A DNA stretch of 64,000 bases from positions 1,984,001 through 2,048,000 of the forward strand of contig JAEILZ010000002.1 in assembly GCA_018873225.1 (NCBI GenBank). The letters are read 5' to 3'. Position numbers and translations under genes: made by a program. Origin of the DNA: [Phialemoniopsis] sp. UDSM-2020 (taxonomy: Eukaryota > Ascomycota > Sordariomycetes > Thyridiales > Thyridiaceae). Positions 22,647-34,508 of this stretch are shown piece after piece. Below the pieces are notes generated by a model that had not been told where the DNA came from, searched no databases, and worked only from the letters and a program-made list of their open reading frames with translations. Each line of letters starts with the position of its first letter. The stretch's first letter is position 1.

Positions 22647-23463
22647 ACTGGCTACGTGGATGGATCATCCACCTTCTTGGAATTTTCTTGTATCCTAAGT
22701 ATTATTATGATATAATCAGGTTCTTTGGAGGCAAGATGATTGTGTCTGTTCTCGGATTCAGGGGGTAAATCTGTCCCCTACTCATCATATCCGCACATTG
22801 GCCAAGCTTCTTTTCAACGCAAATGCAAATACAGAAAATCCAGCTCTTTCTTTCGCTCTGCCCATAGATTTGTTTGCCTTAATGACAAGGTGTAGGGCGA
22901 ATTATGTGATATTGTAGTGTACCATGTGTTGCCGGTGGCACTCTTGGCCCTCTACCGGATCACCCTAGCCAAGGCTATGGGTTCACTTCGCACAAACCAA
23001 CTATCCCAAACAAAGGAAAATGGTTGATTTTCAGATTACAAAGAGCAACAATGAAAGTACAAGAACAATACTTTATCACAGATCATTACCTGCTAGCCCT
23101 GCCCAGTGCGGTGTGAACCGCCTAGTGACTGTTCAACAGCTGTTGAACCCAGACAAGGCGACAGAGAGAAGAGAGACGACAATATACAAAGAGGTTGCTC
23201 TCACTGTGTTGAATGCTTCAATTTTGAGATGTCTTGTTCGAAGTTCAGAGATCATATAAAAAGGATCCCGATTCCTAGCCATGAGAATCTTTCCATGATC
23301 ACCACAACTCATCATAACCTTTCCAAACCAACACAACCACCTGCAAGACCTTTTCAAGATCTTATAAATACGCCTTAAAGAAGACAACAACTCTATTAAC
23401 ATTCATCACTTCCGTGATCCGTCAATCCCATTCCCTTCAAATACCAGATACGCCATAGCGATC
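22647..23463. promoter_or_regulatory. Spacer between the tandem orphan genes, with TATA box
   Basis: About 0.8 kb, AT-rich, between two same-strand related genes. A TATAAAAAG at 23255-23263 sits about 200 nt before the ATG at 23464, followed by a leader rich in A and C, a typical fungal core promoter. A short 79-codon open frame at 23020 has no recognisable features. Confidence 0.45.
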
Positions 23464-24219
23464 ATGGCCGAGTCTATTACCCCCTACAAGTTGGATTGCT
23501 TTGACATCACCGGCCCCGAAACGTCGGTCATGGAGCTCTTCGCCCGACTCGACTCAATTTCACAGCATCTGAAGGAGCTCGAGCTCCGGAACGGCTGCCG
23601 CATGGCCGCCGCTGTAAGCTGTTCAATCGAGGTGGACTACCTCGCTGTCAAAATCGTCAACCGCGCCAGCGATGGCTCAGAGGATCTCAAAATCCGCACC
23701 TGCTTGCGAGAGCTCCTTCTCAGTGTCGATCTGCGCACGCGGGTCATGCTAGACCATACCCTCAACGCGAGCGAGCGTGAGGCGCCCTTCTCCCGAGAGG
23801 AGATGACCATGAACAGGGTCGGTCATGCCGACCTGTTCTACTTCGCGGCCGACATGGGCCTCTCCCACATCATCAAGAACAAGTTAGGTACCTTCAAGTA
23901 CCCCGAGGCTCCCGAAGATAACACGGCACTGGCTTACGAGATCTGGAGCAAGATCCCGAAACAGCTTCGCGGTGGCTTGATCCCCGACCCCCGAACGATG
24001 CCTGAAATAACCATGGCAGCATTTCTTGACATCTGTTACATGGGATTGAGAAACGCCACTGTTCTCGACAAGATAGTACTCGACGTCGAGAATCTTCAGA
24101 AGCGTGCTCGTCTTGCCAGAGCCCTGCGACAGAAGCCGGAGCCGTCGGCGATATTCCAGAAGCTGCGCAAGGCTTCGAGCACTGTTCTGAACGTCGGTCA
24201 GCGCAAGCTTCAGGAGTAG
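23464..24219 (+). CDS. Uncharacterised protein, second of a tandem related pair
   Basis: Single exon, 251 aa, start MAESITPYKLDCF. It is related to the gene at 21972. The best shared block is LFARLDSISQHLKELELRNG (ending at residue 44), and the same helical order follows. A central ADLFYFAADMGLSHIIKNKL helix leads to a conserved-looking EITMAAFLDICYMGLRNATV helix. The C-terminal 40 residues are basic and helical (LQKRARLARALRQK). No signal peptide or membrane segment is present, and I recognise no domain. A strong TATA box upstream and high codon bias toward C-ending codons suggest that it is expressed. Function unknown; a soluble helical protein is all that can be said. Confidence 0.65.
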   Translation: MAESITPYKLDCFDITGPETSVMELFARLDSISQHLKELELRNGCRMAAAVSCSIEVDYLAVKIVNRASDGSEDLKIRTCLRELLLSVDLRTRVMLDHTLNASEREAPFSREEMTMNRVGHADLFYFAADMGLSHIIKNKLGTFKYPEAPEDNTALAYEIWSKIPKQLRGGLIPDPRTMPEITMAAFLDICYMGLRNATVLDKIVLDVENLQKRARLARALRQKPEPSAIFQKLRKASSTVLNVGQRKLQE

Positions 24220-24518
24220 GGTTGTGTTTCTGAGCAAGTAGCGATCTGCCGGTTGCGCTAGGATCAAGTATCCAGGAGGACATGGAATGAAATGTCATGG
24301 CTCTCCCTTCAGGGGCAAGACTTATTAGACAGTGGATTAAAGATTGAATATTATTGCCGCTGATACAACTCCATCATGATGCATCCTCATAATTAATTCT
24401 TTTGTGCATGTGCTCCCTAAACGCCAGTGCGAACAATGCAAAGCCCCTTTAACCAAACCCAATCCGGGTCCACACCACGACAGATGCCCCTTTGTCCTGA
24501 GACACACCCAGTACTCAC

Positions 24519-27500
24519 TCACAGCCCTTCAAAGACACTCTCAACCACATCCCCCAACATCCTCAAGCCATAAAACTTGGCCACATTCCTGTACACCTTC
24601 AATCTCCTGACCACCTCGTCCCTCTTGACCGAGGGGCCCCACTCCCCGGAACAAGTACAGTGCTCCATAAAGTCGTTAACCCGGAGCGCGCCGCACTTGC
24701 CGCATTTCAGGTCCTGCGTCGTCCACTCGACCACAAACGTCTCGACGGCGCCGACGAGCCTCTCCTCGAGCTCGTTGCGGTCGTACTCGACGCCGCAGAA
24801 CGGGCACAGCCAGGGCTTGGCCTCGCCGGCGGCGGCGGCGGCGGCGCGCTTGCCGTCCGGCCCGAGCTCGGGCAGCAGGTCCTCGTCGCGGCACAGGTCG
24901 AGGTCGCGCGCCATGGTGCAGCTGTCGCAGCTGAGCTGGCACATGCGCAGGCTCTCGGACGGGTTCTGGAAGGCGCCCTCCTTGCTGAACTCGCGGACCT
25001 CGAACATGGCCAGCAGCTCCTTGCGCAGCAGGCGCGCCTCCATGGTGATGTTCTTGTCGAGGGAGAGCACCTGCATGAGCATCTTGACCAGCTCGAGGAC
25101 TGCATTGCGGGAGTTGAGGTCCGAGAGGTGCGAGCCGGGGAGCGTGGGGAAGATGTAGTCTACGGCCAACTCTGGATGGAGTAACTCGCGCTTTTGGGTG
25201 GCGACCAGACCGGCGATGTCTTTCTTGAGTGGCTTCTCGAAGGCTTTGCCGAGAATGATCTGTCCTTCGCCGCCTTCTGCTAGGCTGCGCTGTGGAATCT
25301 GGGTAAGGCGAGGCGTAGCGGAGGGGTCTGAGCCATCTGCAGGCCTCTTCAATCCGTGCATGAGCTGGACGAACTCGATGACCCAGTCGGAAAACGTAGG
25401 CTGCAGGCGGACAGGCAAGAACGTTGACATCTGCCAGTGCATGACAGTCTCCAATGGCTGTTGGTCTGTCTCAATGACCTCCTGGCAAGCTTTGCCACCG
25501 TAGTTGAACTCGTCGTACCAGACGAGGTAGTCCCAATACTCCTTGATCTCAAGGTCGATGAAATGGAAGAGTGGCTTGCTTTTAATGGACTTCAAGATGT
25601 ACTGGCTGTAGGCGTACGCGTTTCCAACCTCTGCTTTGGTAGTCTGCAGCAGTAGACGATTGGCATTGGCGAAGATGACCTGCGAGCCGACCCTCCGGAA
25701 GTCAGCCATGAGCTGCTGGAAGGCCTTTCGAGACATCATTTGCACGTAGTAGTGCAGAGCACGATCATAGAGGAAGGATCCGGGATTCTCGACCCAGCGG
25801 ACCAGGTGCTGCACCATGACATCGGCCATGGTGTTGCCCTTGCACGCTTCAGCCCACCAGCTCTTCACCATCTCGCGAAGAACTTGGACGCCGGCATTGG
25901 CAAATGCATTCTCTGAGAACAGCATCTCTGACCCCTCCTGTGCTCCGTCGGAGGCAGGGTTGAACGAGATCGAATCAGCCCCCTCGAGTTCATTGATCAG
26001 GGACGAGGTCAGAATCGTGTTGATTGCAAGATTTCGAACCTCCAGATCGATGCAAACAGACGAGAATGTGCCGGGATTGTTGATGGCAGGCATCTGCACA
26101 GTGTCCAGAGGTCCAACCACGTCATCTCGCTCATATCCAGCATGGTCCGGACGAGGGCCCGCAGACCACCACAGCACAACGTTGTTCGCCTGCAAGCGTC
26201 GGGCGTATGCAACATCGATCAAAAATCGTGGATCGTCTCGCTCAAGGTTACATAGCGGCACGTCACCGTACCTCGCCAGTGCGGTCAAATGAAGGATCCA
26301 TGATCCGAGGCCGAGGTAATGGTTAACGAGTCGCCTTGCAATCACAGACTGCCAGCCTAGCGGTGGCAGCGAGCTGTCGGCGGGGTCATATTTCAGGGGC
26401 AAGACAGGGAACTCGCCAAGGATGGGAATCTCATGCACCAGCAGGTTGCGCTGGGAGGACTGGATGACCATCATTTGTGGTCGTGCCTCGTCCTTGCGCA
26501 TCTTCTTGACCACATCGCCAATCTCGAGGAAAGCTTTCCGGCGTGTCGTCACCTGAGTGATCTTGAAGTTGACTTTTTCTTGGTACGGGAAGCAATCTCT
26601 CCAGTTGGTGCCCTCGGCTTCCCCGGTCCGCTTGGCGAGAAGATCCGAGTACATTTTGGTGATGTTGGGCAGATCTTGACCGCTGTCCTTGTTCTTGTGC
26701 AGGATGACCACGTGTGCTTGGTCGCTTGTTGTGGAGAAGATGCCGAAAATTTGACGCTCGCCGGCACTGATGTGTGAGATATAGATGTATGCCATGGGAG
26801 CTGAGTCGAGATACAGCTTGGGCTTCAGTGGTCTCATGAGGCTTGGAAGATCAAAGCCTTGATCTAGACCCTTGCCGAGTACACCGGGCTGACTCTCATC
26901 GATCGTGCAAAGGTTACCCAGCTGAAGCATGGCCCGCACACTCAATGGCACCTGTTTCTCGTAGACGCCTTCCACACTGGGATGATTGAACAACAAGCTG
27001 AACTTCTCGGCTTCGGCAAAGTAGATGTCCTCAGGCACGGTAAGTTTGAATAGATGCACCGAGGAGTGGCCGTTGGGGAGCGTGTGATTGACCTGCTCTA
27101 CATCACAACCTTCGACTTCGATGTCCGGGAGGTCCTTGCTCTTCAGGTTGAGATAGACTTGTCTCGGCACCTTGATCTTGAGGGAGTGGATCTTGGCGTC
27201 GATCAGGACGTACGCAGTCACAACACCAGGATTGTCCGTAGTCTTGAGCTGGAGCAATTGCCAGGTGTTCCTGTACGTGATCTCTGCCTGGTTGCGGAAG
27301 GTGTGTTGAATGTTATTCGCCAAATTGCCGCGTCGGTCGCCGAAGAGGTGTCGCCTCCTGATCCTTGCTGCTTTTTGGAGCTTCCACTTCTTCTTCTGAT
27401 ACTCCAAGAATGCCGGGTAGTCTTCAGACGGGTTCGGCATGACCTTAGGCAAGCTAGCAAAGGGATCATTGTTCTCAGGGGCAGCTTCCGGTTCAGGCGA

Positions 27501-30500
27501 TTTCCTTTTTTGGTTTTTGGCATCCTTCTGGGTTGCCGTGATCGCCTCGGTGACGGTCTTGGGCTTGAGCAGCTTGGATCCAAAATCTTCCAGGTCACCA
27601 ACTCTTCCATTGCTGAAATTCGTGATATCCTCCAGAGGGCCCTTTGTGAACAGATCGGTAAGCTTCCTCTGCTTCATCTTATCATCCTTGATATTGATCC
27701 GGCGCTGCAGCCAGTCGGGGTGAGCAACTCGTGGAACAGGGTTCCGGACCTTCTGGAGGGCAGCAGGAATGGTGATAAGTTTCTGGATAACGGAGCCCAA
27801 ACGCTCGAGGTAGTAGTCCCAGTCGAGAAGTGCTCTAGGATCCGTGTCGGCCGGCTCCTCCTTGAGCCACTTCTTTAGGTACAACCTCTTGGTCTCCTCC
27901 TCGGCCGAGAAAATGGCGACGGGAACAGCACGCTCGGTGACAGGGGCGTTCCTAGGCCTGGAGCAGATAATGAACTTGCAGTTCAAACCCTTGTCCTTGA
28001 CCATCTGCTCGCCGAGGAAGTCTGCCAGACGCCGTGCTGTTGTGATGGAAGTAGACTTTTGAGAGCCGTATTCCTCGAGCGTCTTTGACATGCTTCGATT
28101 CTCGGAAATGAGCTCCATCAGCTCCTCGTCCGCGAGCGTGGAGCCTTTGCTGTGAAGCACATCAAGCCACCTGTTTGCGACTTTTGCCACGGCGCCATAG
28201 CACTCCGCAAGCGTGGTACCCTCCAGGAAGAACTTGAAGATTTGTTGTTGGAAGATCTTGATAAGCTTCAGCTCTCCTCTGCGCTTCACTTCGAAACCTT
28301 TCAGTTCCGCCAGACTGCCGTCATCATTGAAGACGGCATATCGCTTCTTCAAGTTCTTGTCCTCCTCCTTCGAGGTGGGCAGGACCATGGCCTTGTAAGG
28401 ACCGTCGACCTCGAAGAAGATTGAGTTGTCGCTGTGAGTCTCGTATTTGAAGGTTTTGAGGTCCGTCAAGGTCTGGTACTGGTGATTCGTGAATTTTGCG
28501 TGGACCAAGTGATTCAACATGACGCAAGGATATGAAATTGGCAGCTTCTTGCCGTTCTTCAGCTTGAAAGCGAAGTTCTCGGGGAAGGTGGCCGGAAGCA
28601 TACACCAAATACCATCGGTATCCAGTTCCAGGGGGCGTCCAAGCCGCTCGACAAGTTGCCGAGCCATCTGGATGATGTGCGCGCCAGTCAAGCAAGTAAC
28701 ACCTGCCATCTCCATAGAGTACCACCGAGAGCCCTTTCGCATGACATAACCGTAGAAGGAGTTCAAGATGACCTTGTGGGCAAGCTGGAGGGAGTCGAAC
28801 AAGACAATCATCTTCTTGGCAGCATCGATCTCGGTTGCTGTGGCGCCTGAGGACTTCAGGCCTTCCGTCTTCCCCTTCCAGACCTTGGCCTTTCCCTTGT
28901 AGTCATATCTGCGGTCTCGGAAGTCTCGCACGGTGTCGATATAGAAAGGGTTCTCGCGCTGGCAGATGATGGCCTCGCGGACGATCGTGGTCGAGTCGTG
29001 GATCTTGTGGTAGACCTTTTGCGAATAGAGTTGGAGTCGTTTCCGGATCAAACCCGCTTGCTCATCAGGAGAGAGGTCGTGGAAAGTCCGTGCGGGCGAG
29101 TTGGGCCACTTGCCTGGGAATTTCTCACTCTCCAGTGCGTTCCTGATCATGTTGTACTCGTCTCGCTTGGCTGGCAAGTATTCACCACGCCAAGCCCAAG
29201 GCATCCTCCGATCACACGTCTTGCCGGGCCTGTTGAAGTCGCAGGCGGCACAGTCCGACTCTTGAATCATGGAGTCCGGTTGCAAACGATTCGTCGTCAT
29301 GATGTTCGGGTACATGGATGCGACATCCAAATGGTAGATGAGGGGCCGCTCATTCCGGTTCGGCGTCTCTTTGAGATTCAGCAGCTTTGCGATGATCTGC
29401 TGCTTGACTTCCTCGTAGTTGTCGACGTCGTCCATCGACTTCTTTTCCTCCACGGTGATACTGAAAGTCAGGGCAGCATCCAGGTCCTTGATGAGCTCTT
29501 CGCAAGCGGCTGGATCCACAGCAAAGTTGACGGGAATATCTGAGCGGAACACACCAGCCTCGATACTCTCGACGTGGCCGCCCACGTACGTCTCCGAGTC
29601 CAGCAGGTGACCCTCCCAGAAAGATTCCTTTGGTGATTGATGCTTATTGGGCAGAACGATCTCTTTCCAATAAGCTTGCACCATCAATAGCATCTCGCAG
29701 AGTGTTCCAGTACCTTTGCGCAAAGTCTCGTCGCCGCGGAGAGGAAGAATAGTACATAGCGAGAAGATGAAGGGGTGGACGTATTTCATGTACAGGTAGT
29801 ATGTGGCCACTGCATCGGACACGGAGTACTCTGCGAGTGTTTGCGGGCGCTCAGCGGCATAGGGCGTCATCAACTCGGGATCGAGTTCGTCTGGATCGTA
29901 GCCCAGCTTGGCGACTGTGACAGCTTTCAGACCTCTGCTACCTTGGGGAAGGTAACTATCTCGGTTTACCCAGTGAAAACAGTCCATGTGAATGGAGTAG
30001 TTGCATTGGTACTGGTCCTCGCCGTCCTTCTTCCAGCCGATCTCGTGGTACATGTCGATGCCGTTGACGCTCGCTCGGGCTTCTACAAAAGGCCAATCGA
30101 AGAAGTCACCGTTGTAAGTTGCGATGACTGTCGGTCTGGCCTCTTTGATGTGAAGAAAGAACCTCTCCAGGACGGCCTTCTCATCCGGCTCGTTGAAAAT
30201 CATGAAAGGGCCGGGATACTCCGGCCGAGGTGTGTACTCGAAGTCGGCGATGTCTTCTGACACAACCTCCCGGTTCGTGATGAGGAAACCTTGGCCGTCG
30301 ATCATGTATGATATCATCATAACTTGGTCGATAGCGGCGTCCGGGAATTTCAGGGGTAGTTTGGTGGTCTCGATATCGAAAGCCATTACAACGGGATCGG
30401 CCATGGCTAGACGCTCCTCGTTGCAAATGATGCTAGTAACACCATGTTTGGCCTCCACATGATACCACTTGCCCACCCGGATATCTTATTTCCTGTCAGC

Positions 30501-31363
30501 ACCGTCCAAGCTGGGGGCCTGAACCTGGTCCAAGACTTACTCATGTCTATCATTACTCTAACGTGGTATGGAACGTCGTACTCTCTGATGTCGACAATAA
30601 AGTCGCTGGCATCAGCAAAGGAAGCATTAAGTCGTTTCTCGTCATCTCGTAAATCGTCAAAAAGGTCGAAATCGCCATTCGATCTGCATCTCATTCGTCA
30701 GCTAGCCCGTCCATGTCCCCAGGCACTCAGGATCACTCACGTGGCGACCTCGGCATATGTATCCATCGCATTCATGCTCTTCTTATTCCTCTCGGCAATC
30801 GGCATGATGTCTCTCCTCGCGGCCATGAGGTTCTGCACATTGGCGAACCTCAGCTCTAAGAACGTCCTCCGGTATCCGAGAAGGTGGTTCGGCATCTGTA
30901 GGTCCTCCTTGTCTACCCTCTTGACGTTCTTTACCACGCCCTCGCCCGGCGCACGCTTGCACCACTCCTCGACCTCGCCCTCGTGGCCCTTCCGGACGGC
31001 GATGAGGAAGTAGGGCTCGTACTCGACCGTCGCCTTGAACGTGGCGCCGTCCTCCTCGATGAAGTAGCAGTCGACGGCGGCCCGGCCGCCGCCGCCGGGG
31101 ACGCGGTCGTCCTCTATGGAGGTGGGCTGGATGTTGACGAGCCAGCCCTCGCGCTTGCGGCCGGCGTCGTAGCGCGCGAAGCCCATGTTCTCGTCGATGC
31201 TGTGCGCCAGCTTGGTGCGCTCCCACTTCTCGTCGTTGGATGTGGCCTCGTTGCGCCCCGACGCGGCGGCAAAGGTCCGCGTCCGCGAGGCGCCATGGTA
31301 GGCGGCTTTCCCGCCGCGGCGGAAGCCCTTCTGTGGCTGCCGGCGGAGGGATGTGTTGGGCAT
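24519..31363 (-). CDS. POL2: DNA polymerase epsilon catalytic subunit A
   Basis: Leading-strand replicative polymerase, family B. Exons 31363-30741, 30683-30541 and 30484-24519 (introns 57 and 56 nt) give about 2243 aa, close to the yeast length. The proofreading exonuclease site is seen as Exo I FDIETTKLPLKFPDA (about 285) and Exo III YSVSDAVATYYLYMK (about 475). The polymerase has motif A DVASMYPNIM (about 643), motif B KVILNSFYGYVMRKGSRW (about 825) and motif C ELDTDGIWC (about 876). The inactive C-terminal polymerase-like half follows. Two cysteine modules lie near the end: CQLSCDSCTMARDLDLC (about 2090) and CPFC/CGKCG/CTCSG (about 2145-2215), which bind Zn or Fe-S and the B subunit. The N-terminal tail is basic (RRQPQKGFRRGGK). 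An alanine run (KRAAAAAAGEAK) interrupts the C-terminal zinc region. It is divergent from COX20, with an ACGCGT element between them. Confidence 0.97.
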
Positions 31364-31947
31364 CTTGACGCCCTTTGAGGGAGCGGGGGAGGGTTCGTGT
31401 GGTCTGTTCCTTTGCTCGCAATGGCCGTACTGTGTTGCGTATGGTTGGTGTTCTAATGCACGCGAGGTTATGCTGAAGAAACAATTATGCCCGCTGTATA
31501 TGGGTTGCGCCGCTCATGAAGGCAGGAAGGTATGTCTGCCGGCAAATAAACAAGACTGTAGTAACTGAATTGGATCAGTGTGAGTTGTAGTTGTGTCTCT
31601 CGGACGTGTTGTCTTGCCCTGTCCAGGCCACGAGCATGGTCACCACGGCAGGGATTCATTGGAAAAGAAAACGCGTCTACTGGACCGCGAATTGCGCGTC
31701 TGGCGCGACTGACCCGCCGTAATAAATTGGTTTCCTCCTTCATCAGATCAGCACGGGCCACCTACATCACCATTCGATCTCGAAGCTCTAGAGGGGCCCA
31801 CTAACAAATCCGGACCCCTGTCGGAAATTTAGTGATCCATCGTACCGGATTGATGCGGCTTCAATCACCAATTCGAGGCTCAGGCCACTCCGAAACAGTG
31901 ACATTCAAGTTAGTCCCAGACCAATCCAGCGTCTGGTGTGATTCGAG
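31364..31947. promoter_or_regulatory. Divergent POL2/COX20 promoter region
   Basis: A 584-nt region shared by POL2 (-) and COX20 (+). It contains an ACGCGT hexamer and, 20-40 nt away, the GC-rich GCGCGTCTGGCGCG. No gene is visible inside it. Confidence 0.6.
31671..31676. promoter_or_regulatory. MCB-type element (ACGCGT) upstream of POL2
   Basis: The palindromic hexamer ACGCGT is the core of the MluI cell-cycle box bound by the MBF/DSC1 complex, which drives G1/S transcription of replication genes in yeasts. It is 308 nt upstream of the POL2 ATG. A single hexamer has roughly a 1 in 8 chance of occurring in a region this size, so the call rests on context. Confidence 0.4.
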
Positions 31948-32570
31948 ATGTCTCGCGACGGCAAGGACGGCAGCGCGGCGACATGGGGGACGCAGCAGTT
32001 CGACACAGCTCCATCGCCTGAGCAATTGAAGACGATCCAGGACGACGAAGCCGCGCAGAAGGCCCAGACGGCAGCGCCACAGCAGCGGTTATCTGTCGTC
32101 GATGCTGCAAAGACGATCAAGCGCGATGACTTCCTCAAAGTTCACCAATTACCCTGCGCGCGGCAGGGACTCCTCACCGGAATTGGCGGCGGTGCGGCGC
32201 TGGGCGTACTACGATACATCCTTGGAGGTCAGTTGAAATTGGGGTCACCCACCTACCAGCTTGTCACCCTCTACAGTCCTCAAGCAAGCATATAACTTAC
32301 CGATGGCTTTTATCCATAGCTCCGATACCAAAGGCGACCAATTGGGCGGCCGGTGCGTTTGCCATTGGCAGCATCATTTCATACGAGTTCTGCCAAAGTC
32401 AAAGGAGAGCAGAGATGGAGAAGATGAAGAGAGTTGTGGAAGTGTACGACAAGAAGCAGGCAGAGTGGAAGGCAAAGGATGAAGAGAAGAAGCGACTGAA
32501 GAAAAAGCAAGAGCAGGAGGAGGAGGCTGCAAGGTTAGCGGCGCAAAAGAGGTGGTACAAATTCTGGTGA
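31948..32570 (+). CDS. COX20: Cytochrome c oxidase assembly protein COX20
   Basis: Exons 31948-32227 and 32320-32570 join in phase across a 92-nt intron (GTCAGT to CATAG); about 176 aa. The family pattern is clear. A hydrophilic N-terminus is followed by the conserved DFLKVHQLPCARQGLLTGIG lead into the first membrane helix (about 73-93). A short loop leads to the second helix, NWAAGAFAIGSIISYEFCQ (about 102-120), and then a highly charged coiled-coil-like tail rich in Lys, Glu and Arg ends in KRWYKFW. Cox20 is an inner-membrane chaperone that escorts Cox2 during complex IV assembly. The N-terminus is Gln/Ala-rich and not a classic presequence. It is divergent from POL2 with a shared intergenic region. 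Confidence 0.9.
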
Positions 32571-32930
32571 TGTATGATATCGCTGCTGCATGGGGGCAAA
32601 CAGCCCTCGACTTCGGCCTGTGAAAACATTGTAAGGGCGGCATATAAGGAAGCATTTTGGCATATGTACACCAAGCATCGGTGTTCCGGCGTGTATATCT
32701 CATCTCAAAAGAGTTCGCTACCTGAGTAGAACCTCGTGCCAGGTTCTCGAACAACAAAAAACTACGTATCAGTGGGTATGCCGTTCCCAAGTTCGTTATG
32801 CAAGCTGTCATCATACTCCAAACGCCAATATCCGGTCTCCAGTCCTGATTCGAGTGTATCCATGAAAGCAGAGCAAGTATAGCAGCCGGATCCCTCGCGG
32901 CAGATCCCCCTCATAAGGCAGACGGCTGCT
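32571..32930. other. Convergent 3' region
   Basis: 360 nt between the COX20 stop (+) and the stop of the hypothetical nuclear protein (-). Likely both 3' UTRs; nothing else seen. Confidence 0.4.
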
Positions 32931-33869
32931 TCATGTCGTAACCGAGGGAGGCTCAAATTCCGTAAATCGGACCTTTCGCGGCGATCCAGGCTCATCCTTC
33001 TGTGGTGGTGGCGCTGGTTCTGGGCTGCCTCTCCTCCGCTGGCTTCTCTTGGCCCGGGCCTCCCTCTCCTCGCGCTTCTTGTACTCTGCGAGCTGTTGCT
33101 TCCGCTTCATGGTCCTCGCGTAAGCGATGGCGGCCGTAGGCTTAAATCCGATGCCATTGATGCCAGTGCCGTCATCGTCCTCATCGTCAGGGTCGTAAAC
33201 GGTGATCTCGTCCTCGTGCCATGTGAGCGAGGCCCGTACCGGCTCAACGATCTCGGCCTCCGGATCCCCATCTTGGTCGGCCAGACCGCCCGCCTTTGTC
33301 GTTGTCCCCACCAGCGGCGGAGTGCCTGCACGCTTCCGTCGGGATTTGGACTCCGAAAGTCTGTTTATGGAAGGGTAGGACTTCTGTAGTCTGCTGATAT
33401 TCTTGAGCGGTCGTACAATCGCGGGGTCGACGTCAGCCTGCAGGCTCGTCGCCCACTCGCCCTTGGCCGCTTCAGCAGCTGCGGGCTCGGAAGCAGCTGC
33501 GATCGGGAACTCCTTGGAGTTTGTTGGAGCGCCTTCGCCCTCGTCGGGAAGTCGTATGCGCTTTCGCACTGCCGTGTCGACGTCCATAGCGTCGGCATCG
33601 GCGTTTGCTTTACTATCGGCCTCGGCGTCGGGTGCGGGCGATGGCGAGCCGTACCGGGCCAGATCACTGTTTACCCCGCCCCCACCCTCGAGCGCCAGGC
33701 CCTTGAATTTCTGCGCGACCTTGGTACGCGGACTCCCCTTGTCATCGTCGACTTCGTCGCCGGGAACTTCGAATGAGAACTTGGCTGCGTGGGGATTTAT
33801 AGAGGTGCTGTCGCCCGAGAACTGGCTGTGCTTGCGCTTCGGCGTTGAGAGTGGTGACGGATCGGCCAT
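32931..33869 (-). CDS. Conserved-looking hypothetical nuclear protein
   Basis: Single exon, 312 aa, start MADPSPLSTPKRKHSQFSG. No enzyme domain is recognised. The protein is mostly disordered, with an acidic patch (DPDDEDDDGTG) followed by an ordered-looking GINGIGFKPTAAIAYARTMK segment near residues 232-252. A strongly basic coiled-coil-like stretch with NLS-type clusters comes next (KRKQQLAEYKKREEREARAK, KRSQRRRG). An upstream KSRRKRAGTPP is a second NLS candidate. It ends with SPRKVRFTEFEPP, a RVxF-like motif (KVRFTEF) that could dock protein phosphatase 1; that is inference from the short motif. A central LTWHEDEITVYDPDDEDDD block looks like the conserved core. The likely location is the nucleus and the function is unknown. 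Confidence 0.7.
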   Translation of the reverse strand: MADPSPLSTPKRKHSQFSGDSTSINPHAAKFSFEVPGDEVDDDKGSPRTKVAQKFKGLALEGGGGVNSDLARYGSPSPAPDAEADSKANADADAMDVDTAVRKRIRLPDEGEGAPTNSKEFPIAAASEPAAAEAAKGEWATSLQADVDPAIVRPLKNISRLQKSYPSINRLSESKSRRKRAGTPPLVGTTTKAGGLADQDGDPEAEIVEPVRASLTWHEDEITVYDPDDEDDDGTGINGIGFKPTAAIAYARTMKRKQQLAEYKKREEREARAKRSQRRRGSPEPAPPPQKDEPGSPRKVRFTEFEPPSVTT

Positions 33870-34508
33870 TGCTACCGCGCCAGGGTTATGAAGAAGAAAG
33901 CTATCGCGTGGATGACAGACGCAGGAATGCTTAGGCTGTGCTCGTGCGCTGATGGCAAAAGACTAGACTTGAGCACATCATGGCGATGCGAGAACAATGG
34001 TTGGCAGAGTGTAATCTCGAGCTCATATTAAGCTTACCTTTTAGCGCACTTTAAACCAGGGAGCTCTCCAAAAGGGTAATGAGCTTGTAGACCAGCAGAC
34101 CAGTAGACAACGTTTTTGAACAGTCGAATTGCTGTATTTTCTGAAAACACTTGCGACCTTCCAAGCCTAGTAAGTTCTACTTGCAAAAGGAAAAAAAAGT
34201 TTTGAGTAATGCAACTGTCTCATCCAGTAGATATCTGTAATGTAAGTTTCGAAACTAGATGATAAAGCCAAACCGCCCCTTGCAAAACGTATGAAAAGTC
34301 TAGACACGAACCTCCTCAGGTACAGTTTTTGACCCTGCAGGAGAGTATCCCAGTTCCGTCAGCCAGACAAGAGAGAGATAGAAAGAATAAGGCCGCCAGC
34401 CAGTAAGTGCGATGAATTGAATCTCGCCATTTCTTCCCCAAACTCCGACCCAAAGCTGTGACCAATGTGTTTCCCGCTCCGATCACATTGTACTTTGTTT
34501 TGTTTAGT
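33870..34508. promoter_or_regulatory. Intergenic region upstream of the hypothetical nuclear protein gene
   Basis: About 640 nt. It contains the promoter of the minus-strand gene starting at 33869 and the 3' flank of the zinc-finger gene ending at 34509. AT-rich, with a short A-run near 34190. No gene seen. Confidence 0.4.

Noticed and set aside
27054..27878. 274-codon plus-strand frame opposite POL2
   Set aside because: Lies wholly within a confident polymerase exon on the other strand.
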